Positions 49,522 to 58,645 of a stretch of 64,000 nucleotides of DNA are shown here, one piece after another. Below the pieces are notes generated by a model. It searched no databases, was not told the origin of the DNA, and saw nothing but the letters and a program-made list of their open reading frames with translations. Where the stretch lies: contig CBDBFH010000011.1 in NCBI GenBank assembly GCA_965204775.1, positions 53,391 to 117,390 on the forward strand, written 5' to 3'. This DNA comes from CBDBFH01 sp965204775 (GTDB taxonomy: Bacteria > Pseudomonadota > Alphaproteobacteria > JAPOUT01 > G958296285). The position numbers and the translations under genes are program-made. Within the stretch, counting starts at the first letter, position 1; each line of letters opens with the position of its first letter.

Positions 49522-52500
49522 ATGACCCGGATTTATGGCCTTCGGCAGAACCTTCGGCAGAAATTGATGAATGCCCGCCCCGGACTGGGTGCGCTGGCGG
49601 CGGTTGTGGCCGCCGGGCTTCTGGCGGGCGCGCCGGGCAAGGCCGAAGCGTGGGATTGCAGCGAAATCCGGATTTTGAAGAGATTTCTGGACGGCTGTTC
49701 GGTCGACACCACGCTTTCGGCGGGCATCTCGGTGCGGGCGGCCAAGCGCGACAGCCAGTTTATTTCCGAAATCAATGGCGGGCCGCTCGCCCCGCGCACA
49801 CCGGAGGAGGATCCCCGCGTTGTCGCCGCCCCAATAATGGTCGGTTTTGGAGGCGGGTTGTTTCCCTCCATGATCATCGTTGATTCAGATTTCCCCGACG
49901 GCCAAGGTGGTGTACTTGCTCCGGTGCCCGACAATTTCGACGGCGGGATCAACACTGACGACGGCAAACTCAATTTCGACGAGGGCGATCCGATCGGCGC
50001 GCCCTTCAAGATCACCAGCGAGGCCCTGCTGGAATCGGGGCGCTACGCCGCCTTTGTCCGGGCCACGTTCTTCTATGACGCGGTGCTCAACACCGATTCC
50101 TCCTATGAGCGGATCGGGCTGCAGGGCGGCGACGCCGAGGCTGCGGTCGGCCTCGACTTCGAACTGCTCGACGCCTTCGTCAGCGCCGATTTCGACATCT
50201 TCGAGCGGCCCCTGCAGATCAAGGTCGGCAACCAGCTGATCAATTGGGGGGAGAGCACCTTCTACCTGTTCGGGGTCTCGACCAACACAATCGACATTCC
50301 CTCCTTCCGGCGGCCCGGAACCGAGATCAAGGAGGCCTTCCTGCCGGAATGGTCGGTCTCCGCCTCCTATGACGTGCCGGTCGGGGAGTGGATCGAGGAG
50401 AATATCGGCCAGTTCGCGGTCGAGGGCTATTACACTTTCCAGTGGCGCGGCTTCGACTTCGAGGCGGGCGGCTCGCCCTTTTCCGGAGTTGATCTTCTGG
50501 TCCCCGGCAATTACGGCAATCAGAATTACTGGAGCAGTTCGGCGGTCGGCGGCACTTTCCGGCGCAACTGCTCCGGCTCCCCGGCCCGCCGGGTCGCCGA
50601 TATGCTGACCAGTTCGGCTGGCCGCATGGCGGTGGCCGAGGGGCTGGTGCCTGCGGCCACCCCCAACAGAGCTGACGTCGTAGCCGGCACCGCGGCGGCA
50701 TTGGAGACTCGCGCTCTGCCCGCCCTGCCCGGCGACCCCGCCGATGCCGCCGCCGGTTACGTCTCCTGCGCCGACGTCTATGCCGGGACCAATACGCTTG
50801 CCGAATTGCTGGCAAATCCGGCGGAAGCGGCGCGCGACTACCGCACCGTGGTCCGCAACAATGGCGAGGCGGTCAACAACCGCTTCGGCAATCTCAATCA
50901 GGGCCCGCAACTGTCCGAGCTGGACGCCGACGATCAGGGCCAGTGGGGGATCGCGGTGCGCTGGTTCGCCGAAAATCTCAACAGCACCGAATTCGGCTTC
51001 TATTACAAGAATTACCACTCCAAGATTCCGATCCTGGAATATTTCCCCTCCCAGGTGGTTGATCCCAATGCGCGGGCCACGGTGACCGTCGTCCCTACCG
51101 GGGTCTCCGGATTCAACACAAACGCCCTCAACGGCATCGGTTGCGTCGGCGTGAATCCGGCCCTTGATGCCCTCACCGGAGGCGGCTATCTGGTCACCGG
51201 CGCCTTTGCCGACTCCGAGCTGGCGGTCCTGCAAAACACCCGAACCGCCCGCGCCGTGCGCCCCGTGTCGGCGAGCATGATCCCTTCCCCGACCATGGAT
51301 GACCCGGACAGGATGATCATCGACCCCAATGACCCGCTCAACATGATCACCGCCGAGGACGCCGACGGCCTGCGCCTCGCGCTTGATCCCGCCGAGTTCG
51401 GCACGACCCCGGGGGCGCTCGACACTGTTGCGAACGCCGAAGACGTCATGGTGGCCGGGCTGGATGAGTTCCGCAGATATGCCGAATTCGCCGATGCGAT
51501 TCTGGGCGTCGTCTCAGCCGGAGCGGGTTGGACCCATGATTCCATCGCCGACAGCGTCGACCGGAACGGTCCCAACCGCTTTGACGTGGCCCGGATCAAT
51601 TGCGCTCTGATCTCCGTCCAAAGCGGCCTGTCGGCGGGCAATCCGGTGGCGGTCAACGGGGCCGAGTTGCTCGGCATCCAGCACAACACCAGCGGCCGGT
51701 TCTTCTATCCCGAAGACATCCAACTCTACGGGTTCAGTTTCGCCACCACCATCGGCGACTGGGGCGTGCAGGGCGACTTCACCTGGCGGGAGGACCAGCC
51801 CCTGCAGGTCAACACCACCGAGCAGGTGATCCAGTCGGCGGGGATGCAGTGCACCGGCCATTCGCTGGGCGACACGCTCAGAATCGCTCTCACCCCGCTG
51901 GGCACGCAGGACCAGGAAGAGGTCTATGGCACGGCTATCGGCGGCGAAGGCGGCCGCCTCTTCCGGGCCGGCGACGCACTCGCCACCTTCGCCGGCTTCC
52001 CGCAGAGAAGCTGCGTCGCCGAATTGGTGGCCGAAGGCCGCGCCGACGAAAACGGGCAGGGCGCCTTCCGCCCGGTCTCCCATATCCGGCAGGATGTCTT
52101 CACCGCGACCCTGGGCTTCACCTCGGCGATCTACACCGCCTCCAACCCCTTTGTGGATTTCATCGGGGCCGACTCGCTGGTCTTTGTCGGCGATATGCAG
52201 GTGATCTACGCCCCCGACCTGCCGCCGGTGCGCACACCTGCAAGCGGGGCGAATAAATACGCAACCCCGCTCCGGACGTGCCATACCGGCACGGTGCTGC
52301 CGCTGGGCGGGTTGCTGGGCCTCGACACCCTGCTGGGCGACCGGGTCGAAGCCTGCTATCCGGACAAGACCAGCTGGGGCTATACGATTCTGGCCAGCGC
52401 GAACTATTCCAACGCCTTCGGCACCGCCTGGAACCTGAACCCGGTGTTCGTGTTGCGCCATGACGTGCAGGGCAACTCGCCTACGCCGCTTTCCACCTTC

Positions 52501-52662
52501 CGCGAGGACCGCCTCTCGGCGACCTTCACGCTCAACGCCACCTATCAGCAAAACTGGCGGGCCTCGTTTTCCTACACCAACTTCTTCGGGCGCGAGGGCG
52601 GACTCAACAACACCGCCACCGACCTCGACTTCGCCGCCTTCTCAATCAGCTATGCGTTCTAG
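49522..52662 (+). CDS. DUF1302 family outer-membrane beta-barrel protein
   Basis: Signal peptide with hydrophobic LGALAAVVAAGLLAGAPG and likely cleavage after KAEA (about residue 44). The mature protein has LSAGISVRAAKRDSQF, QIKVGNQLINWGESTFY, WSVSASYDVPV and, in the C-terminal half, FFYPEDIQLYGFSFATTIGDWGVQGD (here as a named region), typical of DUF1302. It ends in aromatic ISYAF, the usual outer-membrane-barrel terminus. At 1046 residues it is long for the family, with extra sequence around residues 380-720. ATG 49522 follows AAGGGGGAG. Family members pair with DUF1329 proteins; the cargo is unknown. Confidence 0.9.
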   Translation: MTRIYGLRQNLRQKLMNARPGLGALAAVVAAGLLAGAPGKAEAWDCSEIRILKRFLDGCSVDTTLSAGISVRAAKRDSQFISEINGGPLAPRTPEEDPRVVAAPIMVGFGGGLFPSMIIVDSDFPDGQGGVLAPVPDNFDGGINTDDGKLNFDEGDPIGAPFKITSEALLESGRYAAFVRATFFYDAVLNTDSSYERIGLQGGDAEAAVGLDFELLDAFVSADFDIFERPLQIKVGNQLINWGESTFYLFGVSTNTIDIPSFRRPGTEIKEAFLPEWSVSASYDVPVGEWIEENIGQFAVEGYYTFQWRGFDFEAGGSPFSGVDLLVPGNYGNQNYWSSSAVGGTFRRNCSGSPARRVADMLTSSAGRMAVAEGLVPAATPNRADVVAGTAAALETRALPALPGDPADAAAGYVSCADVYAGTNTLAELLANPAEAARDYRTVVRNNGEAVNNRFGNLNQGPQLSELDADDQGQWGIAVRWFAENLNSTEFGFYYKNYHSKIPILEYFPSQVVDPNARATVTVVPTGVSGFNTNALNGIGCVGVNPALDALTGGGYLVTGAFADSELAVLQNTRTARAVRPVSASMIPSPTMDDPDRMIIDPNDPLNMITAEDADGLRLALDPAEFGTTPGALDTVANAEDVMVAGLDEFRRYAEFADAILGVVSAGAGWTHDSIADSVDRNGPNRFDVARINCALISVQSGLSAGNPVAVNGAELLGIQHNTSGRFFYPEDIQLYGFSFATTIGDWGVQGDFTWREDQPLQVNTTEQVIQSAGMQCTGHSLGDTLRIALTPLGTQDQEEVYGTAIGGEGGRLFRAGDALATFAGFPQRSCVAELVAEGRADENGQGAFRPVSHIRQDVFTATLGFTSAIYTASNPFVDFIGADSLVFVGDMQVIYAPDLPPVRTPASGANKYATPLRTCHTGTVLPLGGLLGLDTLLGDRVEACYPDKTSWGYTILASANYSNAFGTAWNLNPVFVLRHDVQGNSPTPLSTFREDRLSATFTLNATYQQNWRASFSYTNFFGREGGLNNTATDLDFAAFSISYAF

Positions 52663-52690
52663 GACACAGCATCAAAAGGGAGACACTGAG

Positions 52691-54085
52691 ATGACTAAGA
52701 CAACTCTCACCGGCTTCGCCCTCGGCCTCGGCCTTGTAATCGGTCTTGTAATCGGGCTGGCCGCGCCGGCCGACGCCAAAGTCCCCGCCGCACAGGCCGC
52801 GCGGCTGGGACAGGACCTCACCCCGATGGGCTCGGAAAAGGCCGGCAACGGCAATGAAATCCCGGCCTGGACCGGCGGCCTCGCCGCCGTCCCGCCCACC
52901 GTCAACTGGAAAAGCGGCGAGGGCGCCCATGAAGACCCCTTCAAGGACGACCGCCCCCTCTTCACCATCACCGGCGACAATATGAGCCGCTACGCCGGAA
53001 AACTCACCGACGGCTATAAAAAACTCCTCGCCGACTATTCCACCTTCTCCATGCCCGTCTACCGGACGCGCCGCAGCTGCGCGCTCCCCGAATTCGTCTA
53101 TGAGTCCAACAAAAACAACGCTCTGGTCGGCGAACTGGTCGGCAGAGGCAACGGCGTCTCCGAGGCGATCATGGGCTCGCCCTTCCCGATCCCCAACAGC
53201 GCGCTGGAAATGGTCTGGAACCACACCCTGCGCTACCGCTCCTTCAAGGCTACCCGGGAATTCACCGCCGCCGCCCCAACCCGCAGCGGCTCCTGGACCC
53301 CGATCACCGTGCAGGACGAAGCCATCCTCCAGTGGTCCGACCCCGGCAAGGCCCGCGCCGAAGACCTCGACAATATCTCGATCTACTACATCGCCAACAC
53401 CACCGCCCCGGCGCGCTCGGCGGGCAACGTAATCCTGGTCCACGAAACCCTCAACCGCGCCCTCGAAGCCCGCCGCGCCTGGTCCTACTCGCCCGGAACC
53501 CGCCGCGTCCGCCGCGCCCCCAACATCGCCTACGACAACCCCGGACAAAACTCCGACTCCCTGTCGACCTCCGACAGTTTCGACGGCTACAACGGCGCCC
53601 CCGACCGCTATGACTGGACCATCCTCGGCAAGTCCGAGAGGTATATCTCCTACAACAACTACGCCACCGCCACCGCCCCCATCGGCGGGCTGCTCTACCG
53701 CCAGGGACGCGGCCGCCATCCCAATCAGGACTACGCCAGATACGAACTCCACCGCGTCTGGACCATCGAGGCCAAACTCAAGTCCAGCGCCCGCCACGTC
53801 TATTCGCGCCGCGTCAAGCACATCGACGAAGACGCCTGGCGAATCGCCACCACCGAACTCTATGACGGGCGCGGCGAACTCTGGCGTGTGCAGGAAATGC
53901 GCTTCGCCCAATTCTACGAAGTCCCCCTGTGCGGCGGCTCCGCCGAACTGGTCTATGACCTCCAGGCCGGGCGCTTCCTGGCGCTGGCCCTGCGCAACGG
54001 AACACAGGGCCTCAACTACTTCGCCGACGAACTCAACAAAAAGCGCTATACCCCGGCTGCCATCCGCCGCCTCGGCAAGCGCTAA
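52691..54085 (+). CDS. DUF1329 family periplasmic/outer-membrane-associated protein
   Basis: Signal peptide with an extended hydrophobic core containing LVIGLVIGL, produced by a 12-bp DNA duplication, and cleavage after ADA (about residue 27). The mature part begins AARLGQDLTPMGSEKAGNG, then EIPAWTGGL, the DUF1329 hallmark, and continues with AWSYSPGTRRVRRAPNIAYD, DRYDWTILGKSERYISYNNY and RLYDLQAG-type strands. Such proteins have a LolA/LolB-like lipid-binding fold and are encoded with DUF1302 partners. SD AGGGAGA precedes the ATG. 464 residues, 28 bp after the DUF1302 gene. Confidence 0.92.
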   Translation: MTKTTLTGFALGLGLVIGLVIGLAAPADAKVPAAQAARLGQDLTPMGSEKAGNGNEIPAWTGGLAAVPPTVNWKSGEGAHEDPFKDDRPLFTITGDNMSRYAGKLTDGYKKLLADYSTFSMPVYRTRRSCALPEFVYESNKNNALVGELVGRGNGVSEAIMGSPFPIPNSALEMVWNHTLRYRSFKATREFTAAAPTRSGSWTPITVQDEAILQWSDPGKARAEDLDNISIYYIANTTAPARSAGNVILVHETLNRALEARRAWSYSPGTRRVRRAPNIAYDNPGQNSDSLSTSDSFDGYNGAPDRYDWTILGKSERYISYNNYATATAPIGGLLYRQGRGRHPNQDYARYELHRVWTIEAKLKSSARHVYSRRVKHIDEDAWRIATTELYDGRGELWRVQEMRFAQFYEVPLCGGSAELVYDLQAGRFLALALRNGTQGLNYFADELNKKRYTPAAIRRLGKR

Positions 54086-54130
54086 ACCCCTTCGGCGCAG
54101 GCGGCTCTCTCCCGCACCTCCCCTGTGACG

Positions 54131-54206
54131 CGGGCATTGAAGTGGGCATGAATCGGGCATGAATCGGGCATGGGGCGAGCCTGAGGCGAGCCTGAGGCGA
54201 GCCTCC
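54131..54206. repeat. Two adjoining 11-bp tandem arrays over the start of the YCF48-like gene
   Basis: GGGCATGAATC units (54145-54173) place three ATGs at 54148, 54159 and 54170 in three different frames; only 54159 matches the gene. A second array of GCGAGCCTGAG (about 54175-54205) encodes the next residues. The translation start therefore sits inside a repeat. Confidence 0.85.
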
Positions 54207-55292
54207 TCCTCCTCCGCCCGGTGTGTGCGGGCCGTCTGCGCGGCGGCGCTCCTTGCCGCATCCGGGGCCGCATCCGGGCTTGCGCCGGTCTCCGGGCTGG
54301 CCCGCACCCCGGCTGATCCCAAAACAAAATCCGCCGCCGACTTCGCCGCCCAGCGCCTCCTCCTCGCCGCCGTCAAAGCCGGGGAGCGCCTCGTCGCCGC
54401 CGGGCAGTTCGGCAATATCCTCCTCTCCGACGATCAGGGCCAGACCTGGCGCAAAGCCCAAAACCCCACCGACATCACCCTCACCGACCTCTTCTTCCCC
54501 TCACCCCGGACCGGCTTCGCCGTCGGTCATGACACCGCCATCCTCAAGACCACCGACGGCGGCGAAACCTGGAAACTCGTCTACAAAGACCCCGAACATG
54601 AAGACCCGGTCGCCCTGATGCGCTCGCTGACCAACGCCGACGGCGATTCGTGCGCCAAACAGCCCGAACCCGACGGCTGCCAGCTGCCCTTTCTGGGCGT
54701 CTATTTCCGCGACGAAACCCACGGGATCGCGGTCGGCGCGTTCAGCCTCGTCATGGAAACCCGCGACGGCGGCCAGAACTGGAACTGGAGGCCGCTCGCG
54801 CCGGGCAATGAAGACGACCTCCATCTCAACGACCTCTTCGCCGGGGCCGACGGCGCGCTCTATGCCCCGTCCGAATTCGGCATCGTCTATAAATCCACCG
54901 ATCAGGGCGCTACGTTCCAGCCGATCCAGACCCCCTATGAAGGCTCTTTTTGGGGCGGCCTCGCCCTCGACGACGGCGCCGTCCTGATCCACGGCATGCG
55001 CGGCAACGCCTTCCGCTCCGCCGACAACGGCCAGAACTGGCAAAAAGTCCCCACCGGCAACGATCAGTCCTTCGCCGGATCGGCCCGGCTGGCCAGCGGC
55101 GAGATCGTCATGACCGGCCTGTCCGGGGCCGTCGCCCGCTCCGCCGACAACGCCCGCTCCTTCACCTCGATCAACCGCGCCGACCGCCTCGGCAACGCCG
55201 CCATCGCCGAAGGCGCCGACGGCGAACTCCTCCTCTTCGGCGCAGGCGGAATCCGCCGCCAGCCGCTCGCCGAAATCCCCCCCGCCCCGTAA
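54159..55292 (+). CDS. YCF48/BNR-type beta-propeller protein
   Basis: After a signal-like segment (AVCAAALLAASGAASGLA, about 25-42) the protein has repeated propeller blades with Asp-box-like motifs: SDDQGQTWRKA, TTDGGETWKL, TRDGGQNWNWRP, STDQGATFQP, SADNGQNWQKV and SADNARSFTSI. This is the YCF48/BNR type seen with DUF1302/DUF1329 genes in other proteobacteria. It is likely periplasmic. The start at ATG 54159 is the only in-frame ATG in the repeat; no good ribosome binding site is visible. 377 residues. Confidence 0.87.
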   Translation: MNRAWGEPEASLRRASSSSARCVRAVCAAALLAASGAASGLAPVSGLARTPADPKTKSAADFAAQRLLLAAVKAGERLVAAGQFGNILLSDDQGQTWRKAQNPTDITLTDLFFPSPRTGFAVGHDTAILKTTDGGETWKLVYKDPEHEDPVALMRSLTNADGDSCAKQPEPDGCQLPFLGVYFRDETHGIAVGAFSLVMETRDGGQNWNWRPLAPGNEDDLHLNDLFAGADGALYAPSEFGIVYKSTDQGATFQPIQTPYEGSFWGGLALDDGAVLIHGMRGNAFRSADNGQNWQKVPTGNDQSFAGSARLASGEIVMTGLSGAVARSADNARSFTSINRADRLGNAAIAEGADGELLLFGAGGIRRQPLAEIPPAP

Positions 55293-55295
55293 CGC

Positions 55296-56066
55296 ATGGG
55301 CCGCGTCGACGGCAAAATGGCCTTCATCACCGGCGGCGCCCGCGGTCTGGGCTTCGCCGCCGCCCGCCTCCTCGCCCGCGAGGGGGCCAAAGTCGCCATC
55401 GCCGATCTCGATCAAAGCGGCGCGCAAAAAGCCGCCCAGACCATCTCGCGCGAATGCCAAACCGACGCCATCGCCCTCACCCTCGACGTCGCCAGCCCCG
55501 CCCAATGGCCCAAAGCCCTCCAGCAGGCCGCCGATCATATGGGCGGCCTCAATATCCTCCTCAACAACGCCGGAATCGGAGGTAGCGGCACCGTCGAGGA
55601 GACCGACTACGAAACCTGGAAAAACGTGCTCGCGGTCGATGTCGACTCCGTCTTCCTGGGCTGCAAATATGCCCTGCCCCTGATGCGCCCCCACGCCCCC
55701 GGCGCGATCGTCAATATCTCCTCCATCGCCGGCCTCATCGCCGGACACAATATGGCCGCCTATAACGCCGCCAAAGCCGCCGTCTGGCTCCTGACCAAAT
55801 CGGTCGCCCTCCACTGCGCCCGGAGCGGATACAAAATCCGCTGCAACTCGATCCACCCGACCTTCATCAAAACCCCGATCATCAACCCCATGATCCAGCG
55901 CTTCGGCGAGGACGAGGCCCTCGCCAAACTGGGCCGCCAGGTCCCGCTGGGCCATATCGGCGAGCCCGAGGACGTCGCCTATGCCGTCCTCTATCTCGCC
56001 AGCGACGAATCCAAATTCGTCACCGGCGCGGAACTCAAGGTCGACGGCGGCATCAGCGCCATGTAG
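55296..56066 (+). CDS. Short-chain dehydrogenase/reductase
   Basis: Classical SDR: cofactor loop TGGARGLGFAAARLLA (about 12-27), ADLD at the second strand end (suggesting NAD), NNAGIGG, and the catalytic Ser/Tyr/Lys set in ISSIAGL and YNAAKAA. The C-terminal YLASDESKFVTGAELKVDGG is standard. Substrate not predictable; SDRs of this type act on hydroxy-steroids, acyl-CoA and similar. It starts three bases after the YCF48-like stop, so it belongs to the same operon. 256 residues. Confidence 0.9.
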   Translation: MGRVDGKMAFITGGARGLGFAAARLLAREGAKVAIADLDQSGAQKAAQTISRECQTDAIALTLDVASPAQWPKALQQAADHMGGLNILLNNAGIGGSGTVEETDYETWKNVLAVDVDSVFLGCKYALPLMRPHAPGAIVNISSIAGLIAGHNMAAYNAAKAAVWLLTKSVALHCARSGYKIRCNSIHPTFIKTPIINPMIQRFGEDEALAKLGRQVPLGHIGEPEDVAYAVLYLASDESKFVTGAELKVDGGISAM

Positions 56067-56098
56067 CGCCCGCTCGCGTCTTGTATGATGGCCCTGCT

Positions 56099-56800
56099 AT
56101 GGCGCGCCCGGTCCTGATCGTGATCCACCCGGCAACCGGAAACACCGGGCGGCTGGGCGCGGCTTTGCGCCGCCGGGGCGTGCCGCTTGAGATTCGCTGT
56201 CCGGCCAGAGGCGATCGGCTGCCGGAAAGCCTCGACCCCTTCGCCGGCGCGGTCATGCTGGGCGGCCCGATGAGCGCCAATGACTCCGACTCCTATATCC
56301 GCGAGGAAATCGCCTGGACAGAGAAAATCCTCGCGGCGGGCGCGCCCTTTCTGGGGATTTGTCTGGGCGCGCAGATCATGGCCCGGGCGATGGGGGCGCA
56401 CGTCTTTCGCCCCCCCTCCGGCGCGGTCGAGGCCGGCTACTACCCCTTGCAGATCTGCCGGGCCGGGCGCGAACTCTTTCCCGCCGGATTCTCCCCCTAT
56501 CAATGGCATCAGGAAGGCTTCGCGCGCCCCGCCCAGGCCGAATGGCTCGCCAAGGGCCAGGGCGACTTCCCCTGTCAGGCCATCCGCTATGGCGCGGCTT
56601 ACGGCTTCCAGTTCCATCCCGAAGCCGATCTGACCATGATGCGCCTGTGGATGCGCCGCCGGCCCGAACGGCTGACTCAACCCGGCGCGCAGGCGCCGCT
56701 CACCCATTTCCTGCGCCATGCCCGCTTCGCCCCCGGCTTGCGCCGCTTTCTGGACCGCTTTCTGGATCGCTGGCTTCGCCCCGAAACGCCCGAAGTTTGA
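56099..56800 (+). CDS. Class I glutamine amidotransferase-like protein
   Basis: Gn-AT type I domain with nucleophile Cys in FLGICLGAQIMARAMGA (about 84-100), GGPMSAND near residue 55, and the His/Glu pair in FQFHPEAD (about 173-180). Stand-alone proteins of this kind can hydrolyse glutamine or gamma-glutamyl compounds; the partner is unknown. ATG 56099 (MARPVLIVIHPATG) is preferred over the longer frame from 56081. 233 residues. Confidence 0.88.
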   Translation: MARPVLIVIHPATGNTGRLGAALRRRGVPLEIRCPARGDRLPESLDPFAGAVMLGGPMSANDSDSYIREEIAWTEKILAAGAPFLGICLGAQIMARAMGAHVFRPPSGAVEAGYYPLQICRAGRELFPAGFSPYQWHQEGFARPAQAEWLAKGQGDFPCQAIRYGAAYGFQFHPEADLTMMRLWMRRRPERLTQPGAQAPLTHFLRHARFAPGLRRFLDRFLDRWLRPETPEV

Positions 56801-56831
56801 CTCCGGACCGCAAAGCGCAGAAAGTGGCTCC

Positions 56832-57155
56832 ATGATCGTCTCGACCACCCACTCAATCGAAGGCCGCCGGATTTCCTCCTATCTGGGCGTCGTGGTCGGC
56901 GAGGCGGTGATGGGGGCGAATATTTTCCGCGACCTTTTCGCCAGCGTACGCAATATCGTCGGCGGGCGCACCGCCTCCTACGAAAAAGAGCTGGAATCCG
57001 CCCGCCATGCCGCCTTCGTCGATCTGCAGCACCGCGCCGCGCAGCTGGGAGCCAATGCCGTCCTCGGCGTCGACATTGATTATGAGGTGATCTCATCGGG
57101 CAGCGGCAGCATGCTGATGGTCTCGATCAGCGGCACCGCGGTCAAACTGGGCTGA
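56832..57155 (+). CDS. YbjQ family protein (UPF0145)
   Basis: 107 residues. IVSTTHSIEGRRISSYLGVV, GEAVMGANIFRDLFASVRNIVGGR and GANAVLGVDIDYE are diagnostic of the YbjQ/UPF0145 heavy-metal-binding-like family, a pentameric fold of unknown role. It is 31 bp after the amidotransferase gene and converges on tRNA-Ala. Confidence 0.93.
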   Translation: MIVSTTHSIEGRRISSYLGVVVGEAVMGANIFRDLFASVRNIVGGRTASYEKELESARHAAFVDLQHRAAQLGANAVLGVDIDYEVISSGSGSMLMVSISGTAVKLG

Positions 57156-57161
57156 AGCCGG

Positions 57162-57237
<76 letters not shown>

Positions 57238-57372
57238 GGCTCGCGGCGGGCAGAATAGCCCGAACCGGACAACAGGAAAAGACGCCCCGCTCTGGCCCCT
57301 AATATGGCCTTTGACGCCAGCCGGGCGGATCGGCTAAATCTGACATGTCTTTCCGCCCGGCCAGGCCGCGCC

Positions 57373-57693
57373 ATGTATTCTCTGCTTAGCCTCGTCTCCA
57401 GCCTGATCACGCTTTATGTCTGGGTTCTGATCTTCTCGGCGGTGCTCAGCTGGCTGATCGCCTTTGATCTCGTCAACCGCCGCAGTTCCGCAGTGCAGAC
57501 CATCGCCTATGCGCTCGCCCGCCTGACCGAGCCGCTCCTGCGCCCGATCCGCAGCCTGCTGCCCGATCTGGGCGGCATCGACGTCTCGCCGGTGATCCTG
57601 ATTCTCCTCCTCTTCTTTGCCCGCAACCTGCTCTGGGAATTCTATGCCGGCCTCGGCGCGCCCGGCGGGAGCGGCGGGCCGTTTATCCCGTGA
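57373..57693 (+). CDS. YggT family integral membrane protein
   Basis: 106 residues with two hydrophobic YggT segments: LVSSLITLYVWVLIFSAVLSW (about 7-27) and DVSPVILILLLFFARNLLW (about 70-88), separated by the conserved LARLTEPLLRPIRSLLPDLGGID. Role not settled (cell shape, osmotic and division links in other species). It starts at ATG 57373; folD follows after 31 bp. Confidence 0.93.
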   Translation: MYSLLSLVSSLITLYVWVLIFSAVLSWLIAFDLVNRRSSAVQTIAYALARLTEPLLRPIRSLLPDLGGIDVSPVILILLLFFARNLLWEFYAGLGAPGGSGGPFIP

Positions 57694-57724
57694 GCGCCCC
57701 CGTGATGTTCCCCATTACTTGCGC

Positions 57725-58645
57725 ATGACCCGGATCATTGACGGCAAGGCGCAGGCCGCCGCCTTGCGCCGCACAATCGCCGCCTGCAGCGCGCGTCTCG
57801 CCGCCGAACACGGGATTCGGCCCGGCCTCGCCGTCATTCTGGCCGGCGGCGACCCGGCCAGCCAACTTTACGTCCGCAACAAACAGCGCGCCGCCGAAAC
57901 ATGCGGATTTCATGCGGTCACCTTCCGCCGCCCCGGTGATCTGCCAAAGCCGGCGCTGCTTGGCCTGATCGCCGAACTCAATGCCGATCCGGCCATTCAC
58001 GGCATATTGGTGCAATTGCCGCTTCCCGCCGGACTGGACGCCGCCCCGGCCATCGCCGCGATTGACCCGCAAAAAGATGTCGACGGCCTGCATCCGCTCA
58101 ATGCCGGACGACTCGCTTTGGGCCTTCCCGGTCTGGTTCCCTGCACGCCGTCCGGCTGCCTGTTGCTGGCCAAATCGGTTCATCACAACCTCGCAGGTCT
58201 GGAGGCGGTCATCATCGGCCGCTCGGCGCTGGTCGGAAAGCCGCTCGCCGCCCTGCTCCTGGCCGAAGACTGCACGGTCACCATCGCCCATTCCCGTACG
58301 CGCGATCTGCCCGCCCTGGCCGCCCGCGCCGATCTGCTGGTCGCCGCCGCCGGACGCCCCGGCCTGGTCCGCGCCGGGTGGATCAAGCCGGGAGCCAGCG
58401 TGATTGATGTCGGAATCAACCGCATCGAACAAAAGGGCCGGACCCGCTTCGCCGGCGATGTCGCCTATGAAGAGGCCTGCGCCGTCGCCGGGGCGATCGC
58501 CCCGGTGCCGGGCGGAGTCGGGCCGATGACCGTCGCCTGCCTGTTGCGCAACACCCTGCTCGCCGCCTGCCGCCAAAACGGCCTGCCCGACCCCCGCCTC
58601 GAAGCCGAAGCAATCAGCCCCGCTCCCGCGCCGCCAGCCGCTTGA
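57725..58645 (+). CDS. folD: Bifunctional methylenetetrahydrofolate dehydrogenase / methenyltetrahydrofolate cyclohydrolase
   Basis: Interconverts one-carbon folates. Motifs are GLAVILAGGDPASQLYVRNK (about 34-53, with the catalytic Lys), GILVQLPLPAGLD, PQKDVDGLHPLNAGRL, PCTPSG, VIIGRSALVGKPLAALLL (NADP loop) and APVPGGVGPMTVACLL. 306 residues. The last 32 bp overlap argG tail-to-tail. Confidence 0.97.
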   Translation: MTRIIDGKAQAAALRRTIAACSARLAAEHGIRPGLAVILAGGDPASQLYVRNKQRAAETCGFHAVTFRRPGDLPKPALLGLIAELNADPAIHGILVQLPLPAGLDAAPAIAAIDPQKDVDGLHPLNAGRLALGLPGLVPCTPSGCLLLAKSVHHNLAGLEAVIIGRSALVGKPLAALLLAEDCTVTIAHSRTRDLPALAARADLLVAAAGRPGLVRAGWIKPGASVIDVGINRIEQKGRTRFAGDVAYEEACAVAGAIAPVPGGVGPMTVACLLRNTLLAACRQNGLPDPRLEAEAISPAPAPPAA

